A stretch of 64,000 nt of DNA, from positions 2,023,838 to 2,087,837 of the forward strand of contig NZ_JAAMOX010000001.1 in the NCBI RefSeq assembly GCF_011758565.1. The letters run 5' to 3'. Numbering within the stretch: the stretch's first letter is position 1; every line of letters begins with the position of its first letter. The notes beneath the pieces are model-generated. The model saw only the letters and a program-made list of their open reading frames with translations. It was not told the origin of the DNA and did no database searches. Below, in pieces: positions 1 through 8,216 of the stretch. Source of the DNA: Lysinibacter cavernae. GTDB lineage: Bacteria > Actinomycetota > Actinomycetes > Actinomycetales > Microbacteriaceae. The position numbers and the translations under genes are program-made.

Positions 1-778
1 CGGCGAGGCCGTTTTCATCACCACCAACGGCGAGATCTACTCCCGCCAGTGCGCGAAGAACCCTCGCCTGATCCCGTGTTCGTTTGAGTACGTCTACCTT
101 GCACGTCCCGACTCGACCCTCGACGGCATCTCGGTGTACGACGCTCGCCTTCGCATGGGAAACTACCTCGCAGACACGGTTGCGAACTACGCGCCGCTCG
201 GTGACATCGACGTTGTCATGCCTATCCCCGATTCCGCGCGCCCCTCAGCAATGCAGGTCGCCCAGAAGCTTGGCGTTGACTACCGCGAGGGATTCTTCAA
301 GAACCGCTACGTTGGCCGCACCTTCATCATGCCTGGCCAGGCCGTTCGTAAGAAGTCGGTCCGCCAGAAGCTCAACGCCATGGGGGTTGAGTTCAAGGGC
401 AAAAATGTGCTCATCGTCGACGACTCGATCGTGCGCGGCACCACGTCAAAAGAGATCATCGAGATGGCCCGCTCTGCCGGCGCCAACAAGGTGACGTTCG
501 CCTCAGCCGCTCCTCCCGTTCGGTTCCCCCACGTCTACGGCATCAACATGCCGTCGCGCCACGAGCTCATTGCCTTCGGCCGCAAGATCCCAGAGATCAA
601 CCGCGAGATGGGCAGCGACCACCTCATCTACCAAGAGGTAGAAGACATGTCGAAGGCTATCCTCGAGGGCCAAAGCAAGGTGACCGAGCTTGAGACCAGC
701 TGCTTCACTGGCGAGTACCCTGCCGGAAACATCACGGAAGAGTACCTGCAGTGGGTTGAGGCAAACCAGCAGAGCTAG
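1..778 (+). CDS. purF: Amidophosphoribosyltransferase, C-terminal part
   Basis: This is the C-terminal part of PurF, which makes phosphoribosylamine from PRPP and glutamine in the first step of purine synthesis. The reading frame is open from base 2, so the 5' end lies outside the window. Visible signs are CSFEYVYLARPDS near the start and the PRPP-binding motif VLIVDDSIVRGTTS around bases 409-450. Cysteines before and after these (RQCAKNP, SCFTGEYP) fit the iron-sulfur cluster type. It ends with TAG at 776-778. purD follows 1.2 kb downstream on the same strand, with two minus-strand genes between. Confidence 0.96.
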   Translation, partial: GEAVFITTNGEIYSRQCAKNPRLIPCSFEYVYLARPDSTLDGISVYDARLRMGNYLADTVANYAPLGDIDVVMPIPDSARPSAMQVAQKLGVDYREGFFKNRYVGRTFIMPGQAVRKKSVRQKLNAMGVEFKGKNVLIVDDSIVRGTTSKEIIEMARSAGANKVTFASAAPPVRFPHVYGINMPSRHELIAFGRKIPEINREMGSDHLIYQEVEDMSKAILEGQSKVTELETSCFTGEYPAGNITEEYLQWVEANQQS

Positions 779-821
779 GCCAGCCTCCGCTGTCCGACTA
801 CAGGAACGACGGGACGCCAAC

Positions 822-851
822 AGCACTCATACGGTCAGCACTCACACGGTC
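822..851 (+). repeat. Two tandem 15-bp repeats after purF
   Basis: Two adjacent 15-mers, AGCACTCATACGGTC and AGCACTCACACGGTC, differ at one base. They sit in the gap between purF and the convergent membrane-protein gene. A weak hairpin (CGGCGGGA / TCCTGCCG) follows at about 851-870 and may help end purF transcription, but it has no T-run. Confidence 0.45.
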
Positions 852-931
852 GGCGGGAGAAATCCTGCCGGCCCTGTCAGTTAAGCGTGGGCTGACTCAG
901 CCAGAGCGGGCTCTACCGAATCGTATCGCTG

Positions 932-1363
932 CTAGTCGGCGTCGTGCGTAATAATCCGCACGGCCGTCGCGGTTCCGCGCTTGCGAGAAACAATCTTGTC
1001 AAGAATGAGGGCAAGCACCGCACCGAGCGCAAGGCCGAGGGTTGCGCCAACAAGCGCGATGAACCCCATGACCTGCCAGATTGTGTAGTCATCACTCACC
1101 GGGAAGAACAGCGTGACGATGGCGCCAAGCACCGCACCGACAACGAGGCCGGTAATCATCAGGCGCGGGTAACGAACTGAACGCTGAAGAACAACCTGCT
1201 CCTCAACCGTCTGCACCGTGGTTTCGGGAACGGATGTCGCATTCGCGCCAGCCGCAGGATCAACGGTTGCGTCGCTCACTGCCGGAGCGGCTGCACCGTT
1301 CGCAGGGCCACCAAGGGGCTTGTCTGCTGGCACAACGGGTTCTTCGGGCAGTGGCGTAGTCAT
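932..1363 (-). CDS. Small two-helix membrane protein, function unknown
   Basis: The 143-residue protein has a Pro/Ala-rich N-terminal half (about residues 1-55), a charged stretch, and two hydrophobic segments (about 72-90 and 100-125). It ends in a basic, presumably cytoplasmic tail. A longer frame runs upstream, but the ATG at 1363 has AGAAGG just before it and begins the sensible protein MTTPLPEEP. It lies convergent with purF. I do not recognise a family with a known function; similar small membrane proteins next to purF are common in Microbacteriaceae (recollection, not checked). Confidence 0.7.
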   Translation of the reverse strand: MTTPLPEEPVVPADKPLGGPANGAAAPAVSDATVDPAAGANATSVPETTVQTVEEQVVLQRSVRYPRLMITGLVVGAVLGAIVTLFFPVSDDYTIWQVMGFIALVGATLGLALGAVLALILDKIVSRKRGTATAVRIITHDAD

Positions 1364-1484
1364 ACCTTCTATTGTCGCAGGTATCTCACGTGCTCGACGC
1401 CGCTCGCTCGAGTGGCACAAGAGCGGCCGTTGAGGAGAGTGCTCGCCGGCGCACTGCACGCTCGCCGTGGGCTATCCCCGCAGG

Positions 1485-1847
1485 TCAGGCCGGGAGCACC
1501 CCTGGTAGGTAGTCGCTCAGGTCGGCGCGGAGGCCGGATGCGTGCACACGCGCGTCAGCAACGGCGTCGACCCAGTCAAGTTCGCCGGCCCATAATGCGA
1601 GCCAGGTCGGCGCATCCATCTCGACCACGTTTGGCGGGGTGCCCCGCGTATGCCTCGGCCCCTCAACGCACTGCACCGCGCCAAACGGCGGAACCCTCAC
1701 CTCGACGGTGTTGCCTGGTGCCGTGTTCGCGAGCACCTGGAGCGTGAACCGAACCGCGGTCGCCGTCTGCAATCGCGTGGCGTTGCCACCCTGAACCGCG
1801 ACGAGGGCCGCCGAACCGTCGGCCGAACTAATCTCACGCTTTGCCAT
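1485..1847 (-). CDS. Sterol carrier family (SCP2-like) protein
   Basis: The 120-residue protein starts [11 protein letters not shown]. The motif [13 protein letters not shown], followed by an acidic/aromatic region ([12 protein letters not shown]), matches the actinobacterial sterol-carrier family proteins commonly found beside purF. These share the SCP2/MDMPI-C fold and may bind lipid or thiol ligands, but their role is not established. The gene diverges from purD with a 90-bp gap that probably holds both promoters. Confidence 0.75.
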   Translation of the reverse strand: MAKREISSADGSAALVAVQGGNATRLQTATAVRFTLQVLANTAPGNTVEVRVPPFGAVQCVEGPRHTRGTPPNVVEMDAPTWLALWAGELDWVDAVADARVHASGLRADLSDYLPGVLPA

Positions 1848-1937
1848 GACCCCATACTATGGCCGAGATCTGGCGGCCAGCGCCGACTTACAACGCTCTT
1901 TTCTGCGCGGAACCGCTCTATCGAATAGGCTGAGGGA

Positions 1938-3191
1938 GTGAAAATTCTTGTGCTTGGCCCCGGAGCCCGTGAACACGCCATCATTTTGGCCCTACTCGCC
2001 GAGGATGCCGGCCACGACATCATCTGCGCGCCAGGCAACGCCGGCATCGCTGCAGATGTAACGACCATTGCGCTTGACGCGAATAACCCAAAGCTTGTCA
2101 CCGAGTTTGCCCTCGCCGAAGAGGTTGACCTTGTTGTGATCGGGCCTGAGGCACCCCTGGTTGCTGGAGTTGCTGACCCGCTGCGCAAGCACCGCATCCC
2201 GGTCTTTGGTCCAAGCAAGGCTGCAGCAGCCCTCGAAGGCAGCAAGGCGTTCGCGAAGCGCATCATGGATGCCGCGCAGGTGCCAACCGGACGCGCCCAG
2301 TCAATCACCGACCAGGCAACGGCAGAAGCAACCCTCGACGCCTTCGGTGCACCCTACGTTGTGAAGGCCGACGGTCTTGCCGCTGGTAAGGGCGTTTTGG
2401 TCACTGAAGACCGCGCCGCCGCCCTCGACCACGTCAATAACTGGATTTCACGGGGCGAGGTGCTTATCGAGGAGTTTCTTGACGGCCAAGAGGTCTCACT
2501 GTTCTTGCTGTCTGATGGCGAAAACGTGCTTCCGCTCTCCCCCGCCCAAGACTACAAACGACTCGGCGACGGGGATGCCGGCCCAAACACTGGTGGCATG
2601 GGCGCGTATTCACCCCTCCCGTGGCTCCCAGCCGGTTTTGTTGACGAGGTTGTGAACAGCGTTGCCGTTCCGACGATCCGCCAGCTTGCCAGCGAGGGGA
2701 CGCCGTTTGTTGGCCTGCTCTACTGCGGTCTCATCATGACAAGCAAGGGCGTCCGCGTCATCGAATTCAACGCCCGTTTTGGCGACCCGGAGACGCAGGT
2801 AGTTCTTCCCCGACTCCAAACGCCACTCAGCGGACTGCTCTACGCGGCCGCAACTGGAAACTTGGCCTCGCAACCCGCACCATCGTTCTCAGACGACGTT
2901 GCCGTGACGGTTGTCCTCGCGAGCGAAAACTACCCGGAGGCCCCTGTTACCGGGCGCCCAATCACTGGGCTGGATGCGGCTGCAGCGGTTCCAGGAGTCC
3001 AGATCGTGCACGCGGCGACCGCGACGGATAACGAAGGGGCGATGATCGCCACTGGCGGCCGGGTACTCAGCGTTGTGGCAACCGGTCAGAACTTTAGCGA
3101 AGCACGCGATCGCGCGTACCAAGCAATCGGACTCATCCACCTCGAAGGCAGCCACTATCGCAGCGACATCGCTGCCCGAGTCGCCAACTAA
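1938..3191 (+). CDS. purD: Phosphoribosylamine-glycine ligase (GAR synthetase)
   Basis: PurD joins phosphoribosylamine and glycine with ATP, the second step of purine synthesis. The 417-residue length is normal for the single-domain enzyme. The N-terminal KILVLGPGAREHAI, the ATP-grasp region VVKADGLAAGKGVLVT, GDAGPNTGGMGAYSP and EFNARFGDPETQ are all diagnostic. The GTG start at 1938 is preceded by GAGGGA. No other purine gene is adjacent; purC is 14 kb downstream. Confidence 0.97.
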   Translation: MKILVLGPGAREHAIILALLAEDAGHDIICAPGNAGIAADVTTIALDANNPKLVTEFALAEEVDLVVIGPEAPLVAGVADPLRKHRIPVFGPSKAAAALEGSKAFAKRIMDAAQVPTGRAQSITDQATAEATLDAFGAPYVVKADGLAAGKGVLVTEDRAAALDHVNNWISRGEVLIEEFLDGQEVSLFLLSDGENVLPLSPAQDYKRLGDGDAGPNTGGMGAYSPLPWLPAGFVDEVVNSVAVPTIRQLASEGTPFVGLLYCGLIMTSKGVRVIEFNARFGDPETQVVLPRLQTPLSGLLYAAATGNLASQPAPSFSDDVAVTVVLASENYPEAPVTGRPITGLDAAAAVPGVQIVHAATATDNEGAMIATGGRVLSVVATGQNFSEARDRAYQAIGLIHLEGSHYRSDIAARVAN

Positions 3192-3289
3192 GCCAAGGCA
3201 CAAGCCCTAGTCGCGGCCCTCATACCAAACGTACTATCGGTAGTGAAGGCCAACATCCACCCGGAACAGCCACGGAAAGGCTCATCCTC

Positions 3290-4300
3290 ATGTCAGCTCA
3301 ATACCCATACCAGGGCCAGCCTCAAGCACCGGTTACGCCCGGCGCAACCGGCCACTCCCCCTCGGCGGGGCCAATTGCGGTCGGTCCATTCACCCTGCGC
3401 GAACTCATTGTCATCGTTGTAGGCGTTTTCCTGTTTGTAAACTCGTTCCTGCCACTCATGACGGCCGGATACTCCGGCTTCAGCGTGTCGGCAACGGTGT
3501 GGTCTGATGGATTCATCACCGGAATCGCAATCGGTGTGCTGCCACTGGCTGTTGCAGCCCTGCTGCTCATGCGCCGCTTGGCCCCTGCGACGCCGCTGCG
3601 TCTTGGGTCGCTCAGCGTTGACCAGTTCGCATCGGTCATCAGCGTTGTGCTGAGCGTGTACTACCTGAAGATGATCTTCTCGCTCGCCGCTGCGAGCGTC
3701 GACGTCGGTATCGGCACCATTCTTGGCCTTATTTTCAGCCTCGTTGCCCTTGCCCTCACGGTCTTCTCGTATTTCATCCCCGTGTTCAAAGCCGAGTTCA
3801 CCTCGCGCAACGAGGTTGTTGCTCACCCGATTGCTCGTCCGGTGCAGCCGCTCCCCGCGCGCGTTGTTCCCCAGCAGCAGTACGCCCAGCCTGGTGCCTA
3901 CGCACCAAACCAGACGGGACCCGTTGGCGGATACGCGCAGCAGGCACCGGCAGATCAGAACCAGACCGGCGCCTACAACCAGGCAACCGGCCAGTTCGCC
4001 CCTGCCTTTGGCGCACAGCCTGATGTTCAGGCAGCACCGTCGATTCCGACCGCACCTGCCGCCCCTCAACACGAGGCAGCACCTGCCAACGCGACGCCAG
4101 CACCGGCAGCGCAGGCCTTCTGGATTGCCGTCCCAGAGCAGCGCGACGTTGTCGACGAGCTCACGGGCGCCGTCCTCTTCGCTGCCCTGCCAGGCGGTTG
4201 GATTCTTGCGACCGAAGACCGCGGCGACGCGCTTGTTGTTCGCCACGAGGATGGCCGCACCGGCATCCTTCGCAACGTAGCTGGAGTGCACCGCGCCTAG
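3290..4300 (+). CDS. Four-helix membrane protein with Ala/Gln/Pro-rich tail
   Basis: The 336-residue protein has a short Gln/Pro N-terminus (MSAQYPYQGQPQ), then about four hydrophobic segments between residues 36 and 170. A long Ala/Gln/Pro-rich linker (about 185-275) follows, and then a small conserved-looking C-terminal domain (about 278-336, ending RNVAGVHRA). AAGG lies upstream of the ATG. No domain with known function is recognised. A strong terminator follows directly. Confidence 0.75.
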   Translation: MSAQYPYQGQPQAPVTPGATGHSPSAGPIAVGPFTLRELIVIVVGVFLFVNSFLPLMTAGYSGFSVSATVWSDGFITGIAIGVLPLAVAALLLMRRLAPATPLRLGSLSVDQFASVISVVLSVYYLKMIFSLAAASVDVGIGTILGLIFSLVALALTVFSYFIPVFKAEFTSRNEVVAHPIARPVQPLPARVVPQQQYAQPGAYAPNQTGPVGGYAQQAPADQNQTGAYNQATGQFAPAFGAQPDVQAAPSIPTAPAAPQHEAAPANATPAPAAQAFWIAVPEQRDVVDELTGAVLFAALPGGWILATEDRGDALVVRHEDGRTGILRNVAGVHRA

Positions 4301-4320
4301 CGCATCCTTCGGCTCAGAAC

Positions 4321-4356
4321 AGCGGGCGGATCCCTTCGGGGGTCCGCCCGCTTTTT
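4321..4356 (+). terminator. Rho-independent terminator
   Basis: The stem AGCGGGCGGATCCC pairs with GGGGTCCGCCCGCT around a TTCG loop, apart from a T.G wobble, and TTTTT follows. It closes the gene ending at 4300. Confidence 0.88.
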
Positions 4357-4500
4357 GTGTACCGGCACGGCTTCGAGGCATCACCGGATGTGTCCAACGA
4401 TTGGGGGCACACTGGGGCACCCATGCGCTTTGGCCGGGTATCCCCCGCAGCAGGGCGCTGGTGCAGAGCCCTGCTCATTGGCGGCGACAAGACGCACGAG

Positions 4501-4532
4501 GACGCAAGGACGCAAGGACGCAAGGACGCAAG
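4501..4532 (+). repeat. GACGCAAG x4 tandem repeat
   Basis: Four perfect head-to-tail copies of the octamer GACGCAAG lie in the non-coding convergent gap. A related GACGCACG precedes them. Confidence 0.9.
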
Positions 4533-4553
4533 CGCCACGCCTCACACAACAAG

Positions 4554-4593
4554 AAACGGCGGGTGGGCTCCAAAAGGAGTCCACCCGCCGTTT
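4554..4593 (-). terminator. Terminator of the minus-strand membrane protein gene
   Basis: An 18-bp near-perfect stem (AAACGGCGGGTGGGCTCC with GGAGTCCACCCGCCGTTT) around AAAA. On the minus strand the stem ends in GTTTCTTG, so it can stop transcription of the gene ending at 4614; it may be bidirectional. Confidence 0.8.
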
Positions 4594-4613
4594 GATCGAG
4601 TCAGGATCTCTCG

Positions 4614-6596
4614 CTAGGCGAAGAGCTTCTCGAGCGATCCGTCCTTCGAGTATTCGGCAATCTTGGCCGAAACAATGGCCGAGATATCGGAGACCGTCGC
4701 AACGGGGCTGAGGAACCAACCGCCGTCCTGCTTCACCGCGGTGAGGTGCCATTCCTCAACGCCAAGCTTTGACATCGGGTCAAACTCGTTGTCGGTGAGG
4801 CAGTATTCCTCGTCGCTGTATTCAGTAGAAATCTCCGCGCAGACGCCGGTTAGCGAAAGGTTGAACTCGGAGTATTCACTGTCGGAGGAGATGCTGAAGT
4901 CTTCAAACTGAAGCTCAGCCCTGTCCCCATCGATATCACTCGTGAAGCCGGGCGTGACGCTCGCATCGAGGGGGAACCCCTCTGCTTCTGCTAGCATCGG
5001 CGGGCCGTAAATCGCGACGAGGCGACGTTCGGCGAGCGGCAAGGAGGCAACAAGCGAATCGATGTCGGCGTTCTCAAACGTGTCGATGACGGCATCGGTG
5101 AGGCCCTCAGCTGCCGCCTCTGGAGAGTCGTACTTCTCAACGTCCTTTGCCGACGGCATGGTGCCGCGCTCTTCTTCGCTAATGAGGTCGGTGCCCTGGT
5201 ACACGTACTCTGCACCGGTCAGCATCGGGCTCACGAACCACGAGCCGCCCTCCTTCACCGTCATGAAGACCGGGTCAAAACCGAGCTCGTCGCTAATGTC
5301 TTCAACGCTGATCTCGAAGGGAAGCTCGTCGTCGAGGAAGTCCTGGACCTGATCCCGAGTCTCGTCTTCGTCATACTCGCCAAGCGAGGATTCGAGGCTA
5401 TCGGCCTGAAGAGACACAAACTCCATAACGGCGTCGGTTACCTGATCTGGGTCGCCAGAAACCTCGAGGGTTCCGTCGGTGATCGTCACGAGTTCGATGC
5501 CCTCGTCGATGGTCTCAGTCTCAAACTTCAGGCCGTCAAACTTGACCTCGACCGTATCGGTAATCTTTGTGAGGAGCTCAGTGAGTTCCTTTTGCTTGTC
5601 ATCTTCACCAACCTCAACTTCTTGGAGTCGATCAAGCGACGATTGGAACGCGCTAATCTCCGACGGGGCAAGCGAACCGTATGCCGACAACAAGTCAACG
5701 TTCGAGACCGACCCGAATAGCTTCTCGACGGCACCAACGGGAGAGGACGCTCCCCCAATCTTCGAGAAAATCAGGGCGTAGGCGAGTCCGCCGCCACCAA
5801 GCAACAGCACGAGGGCGCCGGCGATGAGGCCAATGATGAGGCCCTTTTTGCGCTTACGCGGGGCAGGGGATGCCGCGGCCGCGGCACCCGGCGCACCGTA
5901 CGGAGGCACAGGGCCGCCTGCGCCAGGTTGAGCGAATTGGTTCGCCTGCGCTGGTTGCTCAGCTTGGCCGTGCATGCCCTGCTGAGCCGTTTGCGCATCG
6001 GCTGGGAGGTGAGGCAGCTGCTGCGTAGGCAGTTCTGACGGTGGCACCGGCTGCGTGTACTGCGCCGTCGGCTGAGCGGCGGTATCTTGGGTGGCTGGCG
6101 CATCGAGAGGAAGTGCAGGGGCGCCGAGTGGCTGAGCGGGAGCTACTGCGGGCGGGGCAGGAACATCGGCTGGTGCGGCCGGCACATCGACTGGAGGAGC
6201 CGGCACGGAGGCTTGGTCAGCGACCGGAGGCGCGGGAACAGCCTCGGCGGGCGGCAGTGGTGCCTCCGTTGGCGCAGCGGGAGCAGCAACTGGCGGGGCA
6301 GGAACGCTTGCGGGCGGCGCTGGAACGCTTGCGGGCGGGGCCGGAACATTGGCGGGCGGGGCCGGGACGCTTGCGGGCGACTGAGGCGCGCTCTCCGCGC
6401 GCACGCGAGCGACGGCATCCTTCGCTGCTTGGTCTCCGACCTGGGCGATCCAGTCGAGGAGACCCGGGTAACAAGCCGGGTTCGCCGCGACGGCGGCCTG
6501 AGCTTCAGGGTGCGTCGCGGCGATCTCGGCAAGTCGCTCTTGCGACGTCGCCGGATCGGCGGCTTCCCTCAGAAGATCGGGTGTGTGGTTGTCCAT
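4614..6596 (-). CDS. Membrane-anchored protein with LRV-like N-terminus and exported C-terminal domain
   Basis: The 660-residue protein begins with a short helical region (TPDLLREAADPATSQERLAEIAATHPEAQAAVAANP) like the variant leucine-rich-repeat domains common in actinobacterial membrane proteins. Next comes a long Pro/Ala-rich segment (about residues 70-235) built on repeats of the type VPAPPAS. A basic patch (RKRKKG) and one transmembrane helix (GLIIGLIAGALVLLLGGGG, about 250-275) follow. The remaining ~380 residues are acidic and presumably outside the cell, with two similar halves each ending near a GGWF or GSWF motif. No enzyme motif is seen. It could be a surface or cell-wall associated protein. 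Confidence 0.75.
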   Translation of the reverse strand: MDNHTPDLLREAADPATSQERLAEIAATHPEAQAAVAANPACYPGLLDWIAQVGDQAAKDAVARVRAESAPQSPASVPAPPANVPAPPASVPAPPASVPAPPVAAPAAPTEAPLPPAEAVPAPPVADQASVPAPPVDVPAAPADVPAPPAVAPAQPLGAPALPLDAPATQDTAAQPTAQYTQPVPPSELPTQQLPHLPADAQTAQQGMHGQAEQPAQANQFAQPGAGGPVPPYGAPGAAAAASPAPRKRKKGLIIGLIAGALVLLLGGGGLAYALIFSKIGGASSPVGAVEKLFGSVSNVDLLSAYGSLAPSEISAFQSSLDRLQEVEVGEDDKQKELTELLTKITDTVEVKFDGLKFETETIDEGIELVTITDGTLEVSGDPDQVTDAVMEFVSLQADSLESSLGEYDEDETRDQVQDFLDDELPFEISVEDISDELGFDPVFMTVKEGGSWFVSPMLTGAEYVYQGTDLISEEERGTMPSAKDVEKYDSPEAAAEGLTDAVIDTFENADIDSLVASLPLAERRLVAIYGPPMLAEAEGFPLDASVTPGFTSDIDGDRAELQFEDFSISSDSEYSEFNLSLTGVCAEISTEYSDEEYCLTDNEFDPMSKLGVEEWHLTAVKQDGGWFLSPVATVSDISAIVSAKIAEYSKDGSLEKLFA

Positions 6597-6768
6597 TCAG
6601 TAAATCCCTACGTTGTTGGCGGTGACCCCAGTACGTGCACTGTCACGGCGCTGCGTGACGATACACGCGTTTAACCCTAGCTTGGGAATTGCGGGTAGGT
6701 CGAAAATACGGTGATTAACCGTCACGATCGCGCAACGTTGCCAACGATTTGCCCATCGCCAACCGGAA

Positions 6769-7194
6769 TTATTCGGCGAGCTCCCCAGCGAGATACGCAC
6801 GCAGGTCTTCGAGGTGGTACTCCCAGCCCTCGTGGTATTCCATGGCCCTGCGGTTTGCGTGTTCCAGTGAATCGAGCCCAGTTTCGGTGACCGTCAGGAT
6901 GCTGCGCTCACCATCGGTGCGAATGACAAGCAGCACCGAGGTTGCATAGGCATCGCCGAGTTCTTGCCAGTTGAAGCCGAGTGAATGCCCAGGGATGACG
7001 ATATCGACGGCACCCGTCGCGTGGCGCTCGCTATCGGCCTCGGCCCAGATTTCTGCGACACCGCCGCCAATGACAGCATCAATCTGCAGATCGGGCCACC
7101 AGATTGCCGTACGCTGCGGCTCAACCAGCGCCTGCCACACGGTCTCGCGCGCGGCAGGAAGAGTAACTCGAACGATGACGGGACCGACGGGCAT
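6769..7194 (-). CDS. SRPBCC (Aha1/polyketide-cyclase-like) domain protein
   Basis: The 141-residue single-domain protein has the START-like pattern of a strand-helix start (IVRVTLPAARETVWQAL), a central WQELGDAY and a long C-terminal helix (EYHEGWEYHLEDLRAYL). Such proteins bind small hydrophobic ligands or act as Hsp90-ATPase activator homologues; the ligand here is unknown. It is a lone gene upstream of the minus-strand gene at 4614-6596 and downstream of the GntR gene. Confidence 0.75.
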   Translation of the reverse strand: MPVGPVIVRVTLPAARETVWQALVEPQRTAIWWPDLQIDAVIGGGVAEIWAEADSERHATGAVDIVIPGHSLGFNWQELGDAYATSVLLVIRTDGERSILTVTETGLDSLEHANRRAMEYHEGWEYHLEDLRAYLAGELAE

Positions 7195-7278
7195 AGGAAA
7201 TCAACCTCCGATACGAGCGTAGCGTGCGGAAGGCATCTGGCACACCCGTATTCCGCTCGTGACCGACCGTTGTGCACG

Positions 7279-7340
7279 CATCCATTCGCCGCTCGTTGCG
7301 CTTCGGCCGCCATATTTTCGCAAACAGCGGCGAAGGGATG
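7279..7340. repeat. Long imperfect inverted repeat (hairpin)
   Basis: Two 22-bp arms at 7279-7300 and 7319-7340 pair with three mismatches around an 18-base centre. The arms begin CATCC and carry TTCGCCGCT / AGCGGCGAA. It lies between the GntR gene's 3' end and the SRPBCC gene, without a T-run. See the similar hairpins at 30203, 32776 and 46597. Confidence 0.7.
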
Positions 7341-7365
7341 AGCGTCGAGGAACAACAGGCAAGCG

Positions 7366-8106
7366 CTAGAGGAGGCCGGGGCCCATCGTGCGCTTGAGCA
7401 GGAATGAGTAGTTGCCCTCAACAAAGTAGCTCTTTGAGTAGCCAACCAGGATGCCATCTTCGGTGTACTGCAGCTGGTCAAGCAAGAGGAAGAGCGTGTG
7501 CTGGCTACTGCCCTCACCCCAACCAATTTTCTTTGACTCAACGGCGTGCACTTCGGCGATTCCGAGCGTCGGATGCAACCCAAGCTGATCCTCGAAGTAC
7601 GCGAAGATCGAGCCGCTCAGGGTCTCTGGATCGAAGTCGTCGGGAAAAATCGACATGGGGATGAGGTCAAAAGAATAGGCAACAACCTCGTGGTCGGCCA
7701 TGATCTTTCGGTGCAGCTCAAGCACCTTGATTCCGGCAGGAACCTGCATGATTTCCGCCTCGCTTGGATGCACCTCGCGCACGTTCCGCCTGGCATATTC
7801 CATTCCTGGAATCTTTCCGCTTGAACGAATGGAATCGGAGATTGAGCCCATCCGTTCGAGGCCGTCGCGCACCTGCGGGGTTGAGCGAACGTAGGTGCCA
7901 AGGCCGTGTTTGGTCTGAACAAGACCAAGCACATCCAGCTCCTTGATCGCCGAGCGAACGGTCGCCCGCGACACCGCGAACTCGTCGCAGAGTTGGGCTT
8001 CAGTTGGCAGGCGGGAGCCCGGCAGGTACTCGGAATCGTGGATTCGAGATTTGAGCGTTTGCACGATTTCCTCGGAAAGTCCGGGCCGTGATTTTTTCGT
8101 TACCAT
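7366..8106 (-). CDS. GntR-family (HutC-type) transcriptional regulator
   Basis: The winged-helix domain sits at about residues 8-70 (LPTEAQLCDEFAVSRATVRSAIKEL is the recognition region, followed by GLGTYV of the wing). A UTRA ligand-binding domain fills the rest and ends SFLLKRTMGPGLL. I chose the ATG at 8106; an in-frame TTG at 8139 would add 11 residues but has no ribosome site and would overlap the palindrome at 8128-8140. It is divergent from mtnA, so it probably controls the methylthioribose/deoxyribose operon in response to a sugar phosphate. Confidence 0.88.
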   Translation of the reverse strand: MVTKKSRPGLSEEIVQTLKSRIHDSEYLPGSRLPTEAQLCDEFAVSRATVRSAIKELDVLGLVQTKHGLGTYVRSTPQVRDGLERMGSISDSIRSSGKIPGMEYARRNVREVHPSEAEIMQVPAGIKVLELHRKIMADHEVVAYSFDLIPMSIFPDDFDPETLSGSIFAYFEDQLGLHPTLGIAEVHAVESKKIGWGEGSSQHTLFLLLDQLQYTEDGILVGYSKSYFVEGNYSFLLKRTMGPGLL

Positions 8107-8127
8107 GCGAGTCTTGACACCTTGTCC

Positions 8128-8140
8128 GTTGTCTGACAAC
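8128..8140. promoter_or_regulatory. Likely GntR operator
   Basis: GTTGTCTGACAAC is a perfect 6+1+6 palindrome between the divergent gntR and mtnA genes, 22 bp from the regulator's ATG. Its inner GT..AC spacing resembles GntR-family sites. Assignment to this regulator is inferred from position. Confidence 0.55.
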
Positions 8141-8216
8141 CTAATTCAACGGCGAGGCCAACCCCGCCAATGCAGCTACCTAACTGTAGCCACAACACGT
8201 AGTAAGGATTGTATTA

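Larger units (their letters stand above)
4301..4613. other. Convergent intergenic region with two terminators
   Basis: This 313-bp gap between two convergent membrane-protein genes holds a rho-independent terminator at each side (4321-4356 and 4554-4593). It also has a small hairpin at 4449-4475 (AGCAGGGC / GCCCTGCT) and an 8-bp tandem repeat at 4501-4532. No coding signal was seen. Confidence 0.6.

Noticed and set aside
3293-4420. Long minus-strand open frame (375 codons) opposite the membrane-protein gene at 3290-4300
   Set aside because: It is an antisense shadow in high-GC DNA: Arg/Gly/Asn-rich, no domain, runs through the terminator.
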